Of a stretch of 64,000 nt of DNA, positions 37,133 to 50,000 are shown piece by piece; positions within the stretch are counted from its first letter, which is position 1, and the number at the start of each line of letters is the position of its first letter. The notes under the pieces are model-generated. The model did not search any database and was not told the DNA's origin. It saw only the letters and a list, made by a program, of their open reading frames with translations. The translations under genes were made by a program, and so were the position numbers. The stretch is taken from the NCBI GenBank assembly GCA_950295325.1, contig OX485808.1, positions 32,759,180 to 32,823,179 of the forward strand. Direction: 5' to 3'. The DNA comes from Polytrichum commune (lineage: Eukaryota > Streptophyta > Polytrichopsida > Polytrichales > Polytrichaceae).

Positions 37133-37479
37133 AACTTAATCTTATGCTTTGCCAAATAGATCTTCAACTTTTAAATGATATAATGACTCCTTGTAGAATC
37201 CACACAATTGTATATTAATCTCATATTTAGTGAGTTAAATAGTAGTACATAACCTCCCACTATACACTACTTTTTTCTTCTAATCGATCTTGATTGAGTC
37301 CCACCTTTGATTATAAAGAGCACGTGCATGTTAAAGACATTCATCTCTTAAGTAGCATATGTTGATGTTTTGATTAGATGATCAATAAGCATCAGTTGCT
37401 TATTGCATAAACATAGCATACAAAAACTTATTATATTTGTGATTACATATACGCCAGAAAACATTCAAAGATGCACTAA

Positions 37480-37977
37480 GGGCTACTTCACACACGAGAC
37501 TGAGAGCCCGTGACCATTACACTTCAAGCACTCTCATTGGTGGAAAAGGTGGGCTGGTCCAAGTTTGCTTCACACTACACTTGAGGGACCAATGGAGTAT
37601 GTGAATGCAAGATGGATGTAAAGTTTACATGGATTCCTACATGGCATCAAATGGATCATGTTTCATGGTCACTTGGGTTATTTTTAGAAACCACCTCCTG
37701 GAGGTAGGTGTAACACAAAACCAGGAGACCATGGCACTCCGAACGTTCACAACCATTGGTTTATTCTATTTTATCAAATATGAAGACCCATATGAATATA
37801 AATTCATTAAAATAGCATTTGGTTGAGAGCCCGGTCACGTATAACTTCACAATACACTTGAGGTTCCGCGACCACACTACATGATTTTGGAGGTATCTTG
37901 AAACAACCTTTGGACACTTTCTTTTGGGCTCTCACAATTTCATGGTCACGGCTCTTGGCTCATGTGTGAAGTGCCCC
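37480..37977. mobile_element. Tourist/Harbinger-like MITE, 498 bp, copy B (inverted)
   Basis: Termini GGGCTACTTCACACACGAGA and the inverted GGGGCACTTCACACATGAGC are flanked by TAA on both sides (37477-37479, 37978-37980). The interior aligns in reverse orientation with the MITE at 22844-23347 along its whole length, with many substitutions. It has no credible coding sequence. The two copies show TCA and TAA duplications respectively. Confidence 0.87.
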
Positions 37978-37980
37978 TAA

Positions 37981-40243
37981 GGATGCAATTTAACGCTATA
38001 TTTAAACAATATGAATTGCGAGTCCTCTCAGCATATTATATAAAAAATGATATTCGAGCATTTGTTTGATTTTGGGAAAGGAAAGTTGGATTCGATGATA
38101 GTGTAAGTGGTTGCAAAACTATTTTGTTGAATGAAGACGAGGTATAGAAACATGTTAAGTATATTTGGATTGCACACCAAATCAACATAATTAATACCCA
38201 AGCAAATACAATCATAGACAATTATGTCTACACAAACTAGCTTTGGGGCTAGAGTTCATGCCAAACTACATAGGCCCTCCTCTACCCAGTCATGACACCC
38301 ATCAAATTAATTTTTATTTATTTATTGATCCCAACCAAAAAGTTGTGTAAGTTGTGTGTGCCAAAAAGTTACTTTAAATTGAGAGTCTTGTTTTTGGGAC
38401 GTTTAGGACATTAAGGGATACAATCTATGATGCATTAGATAAAAAAAAAAACGAAGCTAACATTATGGAGTGTCCATTGGATTCTAGTTTTAAAAATTTT
38501 GTCCAATCATGGCATGTGCACTCAAAGTCAACCTTTAAACTTGTAAATACCAAGCATTTCACACATCCCAAGTGCACTTTGAACTAGGTAATGGATACAA
38601 GGAGCCATGCCACGGGTGCCTATTATAGTCGATGGCAAAGCGACACATGTCAACAACTGGATGGAGTGGTCAAGCCAAGATATAATCACAGATTATACAT
38701 GATAATGTATCCTCTCTTATCCAATAAGGAAGAGAGGATAGGCATATTACTCCCTAGGATAGTCTAATGGAAGCTGCAACCTCACCAAATACTCATGTGT
38801 ATTTCCTTCCAAATACCCCTAACAACTTGGTTGCAAAGGATTAAAAGTCCCTTTAAAAATGGGCAGGTCCTCAAAAATGAATTAAAGGGGTTGTTTCATA
38901 ACATTACTCATCAAAGTAAGGGTCTTCCTACATCATCAGGCTGACATTGTAGCGCGGAGTGTAAAATTTTGCAAGATGTTGTGATTATGGTCCTAGGATT
39001 GTGCGAACTAACGTTATGTCATGTCCTAGCTTCCATGACATGTAGATTCATGCAGCAAGGCAAGCAAAATAACATGGAAGGAGACCAAGATCCCTGGGGT
39101 GGCAACTATTTGTATCACTCAGAGGGGTCACCATCTTTAGAACTTGGTTTGAAACTGCTAAAACATTGTCAAGAAGCACTATTTGGAATTGCTTTCTCAT
39201 ATAAGTATGTTAAGACTATAATATTAAGAAACTGAATTTTTTCCCGCTAGAATTAATATCAAATAACACCTAAGAAATCTAAATGACGACCCGAGTTACT
39301 TTAGAAAAGAAATGAAAGAAAAACTTAAAATGACATTTGAAAGTGCAAACCTTTTCTAATTTAGACAAAATTAATTTCTTTGGATTCTTTTCAATGCCCT
39401 TCTTTCCAAACATGTTCCTCCATTTTGTTAAACAATGAATCACAAATTCTTTATTATTGTAGAGGGTGCTCTGTTTCATCTTTGCCAAGTGCCGGAATGT
39501 AGTTTCCACAAGGGATATACACGGGTATGAGTCAATGCAAGCATGACACGTGGCAACATATGAAGGAAGAATAATTGCTGTTGGTCGGAATAGAGCGCCC
39601 TTCATGGTGGAAGTGTTACTGTTGTAAAGAGAAGAATTGCCACCCGGGGCCGAGATGATTGCCGATGGAGAGAGAGAGAGCGAGAGAGTGAGAGAGAGAC
39701 ACAGAGATTGCCGAGGCAGATAGATAGATAGATCGATCCATCGATCCATCATAGCAAGCCGGCCGGTATGATTGCAATGCAACAATTAATATGAACGTTA
39801 ACGGCCGTGGCTCCGATGGGGTCCGTCGCCCGCGTCCAAGGGAAGAATTAGAAGGATGTTGTTCGAGTGGATGTTAAGCTTGCAGGGTGTTCAAGTGAAG
39901 GAAGGCAGGCAGCGATGGAGGAGGACTCAAGAGAGATGGAGAGCAGAGTCGCAGAGCCCATGAGCCCATCATTGATACCCCCGGCGGAGGTGGATCTGCT
40001 CCGAACGGCCAATCATCCCCGTACGCCCAGCCTGTCCGGCCGCCCCGCCACGTCCTCGATGACTTTCTTGATCGCACCTTGCAGCTTAGCTTCAACTGAA
40101 ACCGGCATTTCAACACACACACGCACGCCTTCCCTTATAAGCTTCCCCCTCTCGTCTTCTCCTCTCTTCTCTTGTATCCCCCCTCTTCTCTCTCTTTCTC
40201 TTTCTCTGCTATTTCTCATCTTTCTCAGTCGGCAGGGGTCAAG
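37981..40243. other. Gene-poor stretch upstream of the SNF2 gene
   Basis: No gene was recognised. Composition shifts to GC-richer from about 39600. There are GA and GATA/GATC microsatellites at 39665-39750 and a long CT-rich tract at 40135-40215, typical of plant promoters or 5' leaders. This tract may belong to the regulatory region or an upstream untranslated exon of the SNF2-like gene starting at 41038. Confidence 0.45.
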
Positions 40244-40990
40244 CTCATCATTGCCAAAAAGAAACCAGTTGGGATGGTGGGGGAGGTTATATATGTGGCC
40301 TCACTTACTTAGTGTCTGATGCCTCTCAGTTTTTAGGCAAGGACGGTGTAGCTCGAATTCCTGAGCTTCTGCGTGAGTTGGGTCAGACGAAAGGCAGCGT
40401 CTTTTATCGCACCTTATAAAGTTTCAACTGAAATCACTCACTCACTCACTTACTTCAATAGACACCGAATGTCCTCATCAGACCATGCCTTATGATTAAG
40501 CCCCTCTCTCTCTCTCTCTCTCTCTCTCTACCCCTTTTTCAGCTACTCCAGTGCCAATCTCATCATTGCAAAGAAAAACTTCAGTTGGGATAGGGCGGTG
40601 GGGAGGTTATGGGGTTGCATTTACTTATGAGCGTGTGGTGAAGCTTATTTTCGGAGATACACGAGTGGTTTGGACGGTATAGCTCAACTTTTGAGCTTAT
40701 TTTGAGCTTATGTGTCGAGCTCATCATTGCGAAAAACAAAATCGGTTGGGATCATAAGGCGGCGGGGAAGGTTGATGTGGAGCTGCACTGAGTGCCTGGC
40801 GCCTCATTTTCTGGTGTCGCTCAAGTTTTGAAGCTTCTGGGTTGGGATCAGATGAATTGCAGCGTCCGTGAAGGTGGGATTTGGATTAGGTTGTGGCAAG
40901 AACGGAGGCAGGCAGCCAGGCAAGGGCAGCTTCTGATCTTAGTTTCTGAGGGATATTGGGGTGCAATTGACGTGCATTTGAAATTTTAAA
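40244..40990. repeat. Three imperfect repeats upstream of the SNF2-like gene
   Basis: Copies start at 40244, 40559 and 40720 with CTCATCATTGC followed by an A-rich word and GTTGGGAT. They continue with related phrases (GGGGAGGTTAT, GGTGTAGCTC or GGTATAGCTC, GAGCTT). Similarity decays with distance. They lie in the presumed promoter/5' leader of the gene that begins at 41038. A (CT)n run at 40506-40529 separates copies 1 and 2. Confidence 0.75.
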
Positions 40991-41037
40991 AGAGAGACCA
41001 ACTAACATTAGAGAGAGAGAGAGAGGGAGAGACAGCG

Positions 41038-44000
41038 ATGGTATTTGACGACTTCAAGCCCGGGTGTATGTATGGCGGGACGCAGTTGTGTGGCCTGGCA
41101 ATGCCGCATATGGCGATGTCGAGCTCGGGCATGCACTTAGAGACCACCGACTTGCAAAAATCCATGGAGGAAATGCACGGCAGGTTGGAGACAGATCATG
41201 ATACATACCATCCGTATCAATGTTCAACAGCAGGCTCAGGCAAACGCTCAGGTCCGCAAATATTCCAAAAGAAAATAAAAATAAACATGATAGCCTATAC
41301 TACTACTACTACTACTTCTACTACTGCTGTGTTTCTATATATTCCACTACCTGCAAACAGGAGGTGGTCGATGCCAAGAAAAACGTCAGCTTTGAAAGTT
41401 CAGGGTCACTTTAAGACCCCCTGTGATGATATGAAGAACTGCTAGAAGTTACTGCTGATCCTTAAGTCATCCCACTTCTGCATGCAATACAGCTTCTGTT
41501 TCCCCAACCCACTTCACGAACCGCAAGCCGAAGTTAAAGCCTCCGCATTGAGAATTCTGCGAGTTTGAACAGCTCTACAACGTCAGATCCAAAACTGTAC
41601 AATACGATCCTAAGTTTAAACTTAGGAGAAATCCTTCCTTTTCTGTGTGGGGTGAGACATGCCACAAAATGGAGATTAATCCGACGAACTCTGAGATGAA
41701 GTACTAGGACAGACTCCCATGACATACAATGAACTGATTATCAAGACCCCATGGTTTTGATCAAGGCTAGTTCTCCGAAAGTTGTTTCACAGTTGAAGGA
41801 CCTAGAGTCACTTGAATGCATCGTTTCCTTAACAGCCATAATCAAAGTTAAGAACTCATGAAGACTCGGTGGCGCCAAGTGCAATATATATTATTCTCAA
41901 CGGTAGCCTCAAATACTAAAAAGAACACCCGATCAACCTGTTGCATGTCATCTTTACTGAGATGTCTTGGATTTCTGTGTAATGAACAAGAAGAATACGA
42001 GAACCAGTTTTCTCGTTTCTCAGAGTTTAACTGGTATAACCTTTATAACTTCATTGTCATCTGCTCCGAACCATTAAGCGTTACCTAATGTTTGGATGTA
42101 AATCAAGAGACTATGAAGTGCAACTAAACCCTTAATGATTCCATTGGTGCTATGGTGTTCCAAGGTTGATGTAAATTGACTCCCTATGCACGTCTGAACA
42201 GGTGACGAAGATTTCCTGTCTCAAGAAAAGCGGCAAAGGCTGATGCTAAACAGCTTTGATGACAGCTTCGCCATTGTCGACGGCCAGGGCCTGGAAGGAG
42301 GAGGAAACGATTTCAGCAGAAACGAAATATTCTGCAGCGCCATGCAGGACCATCAAACCATGGCAGCAGATCACTGCAGCACCAGCGGAGTGGTCGACCT
42401 TGATGAGCCCAACTCCTTTATGTTGCGCGACTTTCCACATCCTCGCCATGTTTGCGTCGTGTTCCCTTTCATCCCTCCTCCTTGTCTCTCCAACAGCTCT
42501 CACTGCAACAAGGTATAGCAAGAAATCCTACTACTCTCTCTACCTCCCCTCTACTCATGTGTACTTGGGTAGAGATCGAAGCTGAAAGATTCATTGCTGC
42601 TAAGTTCTCCTGAAGATTTTTGTGTTACGTACCATAATTGCCCTTTCCATTCTTCGCCTCTCGAATAGCTCTCACTGCAACAAGGTATAAGACATCCTCT
42701 CTTCTCTACCTACTCATGTGTCGACCTACAGATCAAAGCTGGAAAAACCATTCCTGTTAAGTGCTCCTGAAGTTTTGTGGTCCATTGCACCTTTCATCCC
42801 TCGTTCTTGATCTTAAAGGAGTTCTTACCGCAACAAGGTATAAGACATCCTATCCTCCATACCTACTCATGTGCCGGTAAAAGACTAAAGCTGAAATTGT
42901 AACCCTTGCTGCTGTTACTAAGTGTTCCTGAAGCTTCTTGTTGTTGTTGATGATGATGTTGAGCAGCCAACATGTATAAATCCCAAATCCTCAAAACCTC
43001 TGATAAGTGGCCATGTTGGTGTAATTCCTCCCCATCCCTTCACCTTACCTCTCAAAACAGTTCTCACCGCAATAAGGTATAAGACATCCTATCCTCTCTA
43101 CGTACTCATGTGTCGACCTACAGATCAAAGTTGAAAAAATCATTCCTGTTAAGTGCTTCCGAAGGTTTATGGCCTATTCCCCCTTTCATTCCTCCTTGAT
43201 CCGAAAACAGTTCTTACTGCAACAAGGTATAAGACATCCTATCCTCTATACCTACTCATTTGTCGGTAAGAGATCAAAAGCTGACATTAAAACCATTGCT
43301 GCTGTTACTTAGTGTTCGTGACGCTTTTTGTTGTTGTTGTTGTTATTGTTGATGATGATGATGAAGTTGAGCAGCCAACATGTACAAAGCCCTTATCCTC
43401 AGAACCCCTGATAAGGTGGCCATGTTGGTGTAATTCCACGCAGTGCTGGTGCTACTCATGTGAGGAGGTGGCGCCATGTCCGCTGTGGGGCACAGGGCTG
43501 AGCAGTATAGACCACTGCAATGCGACCGCCTCCTCCTGGTTCTGGCTCAAGGACAAGGTCGGCGCCTTTTTTCCCTTTCCCGCTCAGATTTTTTTCCCGC
43601 TCTTCACAGAACCATGCATGTAGGGTTCCCCCCAGGTCGTTAGAACTCTGTTCGTTTCTCCATTCATCGAATACGGACGATCTTGTTTCTTTTAAGAACT
43701 CCTGACTCACACAGGAGCTGGGCTTGCCAACTCGAAATGGTGACCTCATGTTATGTCTCTTTTGGCCGGTGGTGACCAACTCAAGTTGGTCATCACCATC
43801 ATTCGAATTTGGGGATGATTACCATCGGGCGAAAACAAGAAGAGTTAAACATGAAGTACTATGTGTTGGTCACCGATAACCATTTCGAGATGGCAAGCTC
43901 TCCTGTGTGAGTGAGTCCTGTATACATTACATGATGTTCTCATAGCATGAGTATATTTCCTGCTGGCAGGTAATGGGCGGGCGTGCTGTGGATCAGCAAG

Positions 44001-47000
44001 GCCTGATGGGTTCCATCGGAGGCCGGCCGAGCTGCATGAGTGGGTTTTCCTCACAGCAAGGCAGTATCTACGGGCCATCTTCCTTCAGCTCGCTGCCCTT
44101 GGGAGGAAGCTTAGACCACTCGGAGATGAGCAACACGCTCACCAGTTTGCACGAGGAGAGTGCGGAGACAGATTGCTTTGCTTCATGCAGCCCAACCTCA
44201 TCGATCGTCCTCATCCCCTCTCGGCCTCGATCCGACCCCTCGACAGACAGCCAGTATGTTTTTGATAGCTATGCAGTCGAAGCCAACTCAAATAAATCAT
44301 CTGGTAAGCCAGAACATCGATGAAAGTGGCAACAGAGCCAAGCACATACCCAAGAGACATTCCTATCTACTTGGCTTTGCTGCCTCTCTCATCGTTGTTC
44401 TGGGTTAGCAGCATGGTCATGTGCCTGATCATGATATCCATTCCCTTGGGAGACATATCGATCGCAACTGATCTCTATCGCTGCACTAACTCATTTGTCA
44501 ATGTTGTCGGGTATGAGAGCCCTCATGTTTTTTAGACCTATGCAGAAAAGTCTGCTCAACAGAACCATCTGGTAAGCCAGAACATCGATGAAAGTGGCAA
44601 CAAAGTCAAGGAGATAAACACATTCCAATCAACTTGGCTCTGCTGCTGTGTCATTGGTGTTCTGGGTTAGCAGCATGGTCATGTGCCTGATTATATCCAT
44701 CTCCTTGGGAGCCATATCGATCGCAACTGATCTCTATCACTGTACTAACCCAATTATTCATGTTGTACATCGACAAGGAGAAGGGCAAAGTTCAAAGAAT
44801 TATACTCCTGTCAGAAATTTTTCATGGTTAATGGGCTTTTTTGGTGCAGCTGCTTCGAGTTTGGCACGGTTCACATCCCCGTGAAGACGCGACAGTTGGA
44901 TAGGTCGTTGGAGGAGCTCGTCAGGTCCTTCGACAAGTATTCATTGGAACTATTCTCTCGTACCAGTACGACTTTTTACTTAGAGACTCTTGGTCGTCTA
45001 GCATTGTCGAGTCTCCCTTTAATAAATCCAGCTCTGCTAAGGAGCCGTCGACTGAGAATGATTCATAAATGATTTGTAGGACGCCTACGCTCTTAATAAA
45101 GGGCAGGATAAAGAAATTTCACAAGTTTGACATTTCCCGTGACATGTTCATGTGCATTTTCAACATTCTTCGTCATGACCCGACTTCTAAAAAGTGGATA
45201 AATTGACCACGGAAATGTATCAGCTGCATACGTATGTCCATCATCACGAAGAAGAGCAAGGTTGCATATGTTCTTTTGTGTTTTCTGAAATGCAGTTGGA
45301 GACCAGGGACAGCCAGCGCAGCTACAACATTTGGAGGTCATCGCAAGGGATGACGAGTCTCTCCCTAACTATCACGCTCTTCTCGATGAGATTTTGTACG
45401 TAGTATACACTAGCACCCTGAACCTCTTCTTCTAGTTCGATTTTGTCATTCAACTTGTACGTAGGCGATATTTCGCATGTCAGTGCAATCCCAAACAGGC
45501 ATCACCATAGAGAGAGCGGTCTGTTGTCCGTATAGGTTGCGATCTCGCCTACTTCCATTATGGGGGGGGGGGGGGGGGGATATAATCCGCACGTGCATTC
45601 AAACCATAATCAAGACCCGGTGAAATGTGCCTGAAAATTACATTTTATGGTACCCAAGCATTGATAGGGATATCTTTTTTAAACACATACTTATTTTGTA
45701 GGGGGACTACAAATGCATTTAGGCCAAGATCAGGAGCCGGTGAAATGTGACTGAAGGTTTTTTTAGGGTACTGAAGCATTGACATGGTTGTCTTTGCTAA
45801 AATGCAGGCTGAACGAAGCACAAGGGCAGCTGCAAGCCATAGTGGCGGTGTCTCCAGATTACGATTTCACCCAAATAGGAACAGCACATGTCCGTATTTT
45901 CTTGAGAACAGATCGTGGGGATGACATCTTGGTGCTCCGGGAGCTTCTGAAAGAGCTTTTCCCAGACGACTTGGCTCTCCATTCCCACATGCAATCCGTC
46001 GACGAGCTTCGCCGCTGGACCGAGTCTTCCGATGACTGGAGGACGTTTTCGGGCCTCTTACGAGACTTGGAGGGTAATTGCTACGAGGAGGCTGCCCAGC
46101 CTCCAGGGCTATCGGTCCCACTGCGTCCTTACCAGCGACAATCTTTGCAGTTCATGCTAGATTCGGAGAAACGGGAGGGAGGCCTCCTGAGCATAAACTA
46201 TCAACCGCTTCAGACCAATCTCACTGGAGTGCCTCTCTTGTACTCGGCTTCCCTTAATCACCTGATGCCAGCCATCCCAGACATATCTGTACCCACCGTC
46301 CGTGGAGGGTTTCTTTGTGAGGAAATGGGCCTTGGGAAGACCATTGAGGTGAACCACAATCTTCATGGTTGCAAATTTTGTAATCTGGTTGCTCACAATG
46401 TGATTTCCACCTCAAGGAGGTTTTCTTTGACAGCCAACCGTGCCCTCTGCATTTCTTGGATGGTTCATTGTAAGGTGTACTAACTTGGGGAACATGGACT
46501 ATCAGATCTTGGCTCTCATATTGGCAAACCCCTGTCCAGCGGAACGAAGTGCGCCTGCTTCCTCCAAAGGCACTCTCGGTGAGGCTCAACTACTTCAGAG
46601 ACAATGCTACAGAGTATTACCTGGACTTGGATATCTTCTCCATAGTTTCCGTTCAGAAGTATTGTATAGCATGTTGACGTTGTTGAGATGCAGAGGCTTA
46701 ATTTCTTTGAGTCTGTTACTAATCCGATTAACTGCTCTTGTGCATATTGTGGCAGTGGTATGCCCAGTTTCGATTGTAGGGCAATGGGCCAACGAGGTGA
46801 AGAGTAAGCTTGCCGCCAACCTCAGCATCTATATGTACCATGGATCCAAGAGGTATGCCAATGCCATTGCTGTATTGGTCTCGTTAATATATTCAATGTA
46901 TGATGTGTACTTCATGTACTTTTACAAACCTTGAACATATTTGTTTGAGAATGAGAGTCGCAGAAGAACATAATTTGGTGTATAAGGTAACTGAAGTCTT

Positions 47001-50000
47001 CGAAGTCGAAACCTATGCCTATCATTCGTGGCTTGCAGCAGCTGACACTAGCTTATGTTACACGTGTGCGTGTACAGGATTCGGGACCCGAAAAGGCTTG
47101 CGAAATTCGATATCGTAAGTGGGAAGGAACATGTGTTGTGCGTGTGTTTTGTGTCTGGTCTTTGGTTTGTTCTAGACTCATATTCTTAACCGCTTCTCAG
47201 ATTTTCCATGTCTTTTCAAACTGTTCTGAAATTATCTTTTACCGTTTTATCCCGAAGAACACAAATTAGCCTTGAGTGTCTCTTAGTAACCCTCGTAAGA
47301 CTGATGTTATCAAGCAGGTTATCACCACGTATGCCACTCTGGGAAGCGACTTCAGCAAAGCTACACAGGCTACCCGCCATGGCTCAGGATTTGCGGAACA
47401 ATTCTGCCCGCTACTCACCGTGAATTGGTGGCGTGTTGTGCTTGACGAGTCTCACACTGTATGGTTCCCTTTTGCTATTCTGCTAGCTATAATATATTCT
47501 ACCGAATAGTCCAAGAATTATTTTACCCTCAGTAATCATCTCTTCCCCCAGGTGAACTCAGTGCAGGCCTTCCCGCTACAAGTGCTCACTACTTACACAT
47601 CTTAAACTCAGACACAACCAGAGAGATTGGTAAACTTCATACTCATGAGGAAATTGATGCAACAGGTTAAAGATCCAGCCCCTCTGCATTCACGTGCATG
47701 TGCCCAGCTGAAAGCAGATCGTCGATGGTGCTGTACTGGCACTCCAATTAACACGAGTATCTATGATCTTTATGGCCAGGTAATCCTGTCCTTTTTCTCT
47801 TGCTTGAGAAACTGCAATTTGTAAGTTCAAAAATTCTGCTAGACTGATTCACCGAAATGGAACTTTTTGACCACATCTAACGATGTATTCGGTATTGTTC
47901 TGCAGTTCCTGTTTCTCAAACTAGAGCCTTTTGATAACAAAAGCATATTCAGGAGAAGGATAGGGCGGCCTTACGAACGCCAATGTAAAAGTGACGACCA
48001 AACTGTACTACTGTGGACCCTCAATAAGGTAAAGCCAAGGGGATATGCCAAAGCAAACTGGGTTAAAAGTAGCGTCACCTGCAAACCTGAAAATGCTCTC
48101 AAGTTTTGATGAAATAATGGGTGTGTAGGCCGTGATAAGTTGCAAAAAGAGAGAGAAAGTATGACTACCTATGACTATCTTGGTGGCCAAGTACTTACAC
48201 TAACAAGAGATTTTCTCAAAAAAATCGATGACACATATATATTACCAGATGATGATACGGCACACGAAGCAGCAAAAGTTCAATGGAAGGGAGCTGCTGA
48301 GACTTCCTCCAAAAACTGAGCAAGATTTGCCCGTCACCTTCACTGCCCATGAGCGTCGTGCGTATGAGGCGGTGTATCAACATGTGATCCATAAATTTGA
48401 ACAATTTCGGTGCTGGGGCCCTACTGTAGTCTCCAAAAACATCCTTCAGATCATGTCTCTCCTCCTCCCTTTGCGGAGGTATGCCCTTCAAAGATTACTT
48501 ATAGCTTCTTCTCAACGAACTTAAGCTAGTCACCAAGAATCTCAGCTTTCCCACATACGTAACAGCTATTGGCATTTACTAATATCGGTTGAAAATGGTT
48601 CGAGGCGGGTGCATTTTTTTAACATATTTGGGTAGGAAAAAGAAAGGTTCGGAATCCACTGTCAACAAGATGTAATCTCTCTCAGTAACTTTCTCAGGTC
48701 TCGGGTCTTTTGATAGATCCAATACAATTCCAAGTGCATCAGATGCTCTGCGGCATTTCTTGCAGCTATGACGGTTTTAGTCTACATAGGTTATCTTCAG
48801 CAAGCTCAGTACTTTAGCGACTCAAAGTTTATGTCTACGAATACATACCACTAATAACAAATCACATTTCTTGCAGACTTTGCAGTGGTGGATTTGTCTC
48901 ACAAGTCGAACTGACAATGAGCAAAGGAGCAGTGCATGATAGCACAGGCGCTGGAGCACTCACCGATGCACTGCCGGGTGCCACACCGCTGTCTCCTACT
49001 CTGGCTGGCCCTCTTGATGACACTGATGGCGAGTGCGGGATCTGTTTTGAGTTGATGGAGTGCCCAACCAAAACGCCCTGCGGGCACTGGTATGCAGCGG
49101 TTTCTGAAATTCTCATGATTTGATATTCTGAGTGAAAGGAGGTATTGTAAAAGTGTAAACCCATATTGAAACCGTGGAGGTTTTCCTCTTAATTTTTGGT
49201 GGTCGTATGAAAATCTTGTTCATTATCACGTGGAGATTCTTAAGTGATCGGTTAGGTTCCTCCAACCTAATGTTACAATTGTGTTGACTATTGATCCTAG
49301 TATTTTACCGAATTTGGAGCACTTAGTCTAATGTCTTTTAGACACTTGTCTTGTTGATGTTCATTCTTAGAATTACACCTATTTATATTATACTCAAATA
49401 TAGATGTCTGATAAGATAAATGGCCGAGTTAGGCATGCTTATCTTATGGCAAACTGACATTCAAATTGAACACATTTAAAGTTAGTTTTCTTCCGCAGGT
49501 TCTGTAGTGAGTGCGTGATGTCAAGCTTGCCCACTGGATCCCAAGGGCAATGCGCAATTTGCAGTAGCCCAGTGACAGCAAGCCAACTATATACTTTCAC
49601 ACCGAAACAGACAAGAGCAGTTGTTGCTCTAGCGCCCCTTCTGGACACCCCATCAAATACTTCGCCAACAACATCTGCAAATTCTGAGGAGTCTGGAGAG
49701 GTTGTTAGAGGAGTACAGATGAAGTCGAAGTTGAAAGCTTTGCTGGCTGATTTGGCCAAAGTCAGAAAGGAGCACGATGGAGCTAAGGTGAGTGAGTTAT
49801 ACGTTTGCATTGTCCATTAACTTATGTATCTTTGTCACCAAATTTTGAGATAAGGTAAGAACACATTTGCACTTTATAAGTATTTGAGCTATGTTATTGT
49901 ATGAAATGAAGCCATCTTGCCTTTCACAGCCGACTGGGTGTTGGGTGCTTTACAGGTTCTTATTTTTAGCCAGTTCATGCAAACTATCGCCTGGTTGAAA

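Noticed and set aside
39279-39785. 168-codon minus-strand ORF
   Set aside because: It reads through GA microsatellites (LSLTLSLSLS) and AT-rich sequence with no domain. It is a chance ORF.
42640-43240. Repeated CACTGCAACAAG/GTATA copies as extra coding exons
   Set aside because: Copies lack consistent upstream acceptors and open frames, and exon 2 joins exon 3 directly in phase 0 with the expected zinc-cluster sequence.
43558-43623. Extension of SNF2 exon 3 in frame to the stop near 43623
   Set aside because: The frame ends at a stop after about 21 residues, while splicing at 43557 joins in phase to exon 4. The donor GTCGGC is weak, so this boundary is less certain than others.
44254-44303. 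Extending SNF2 exon 4 to the GTAAGC donor at 44304
   Set aside because: That donor leaves phase 1 and the next exon then hits a stop after a few codons. The GTATGT donor at 44254 gives phase 2 and an open frame into exon 5.
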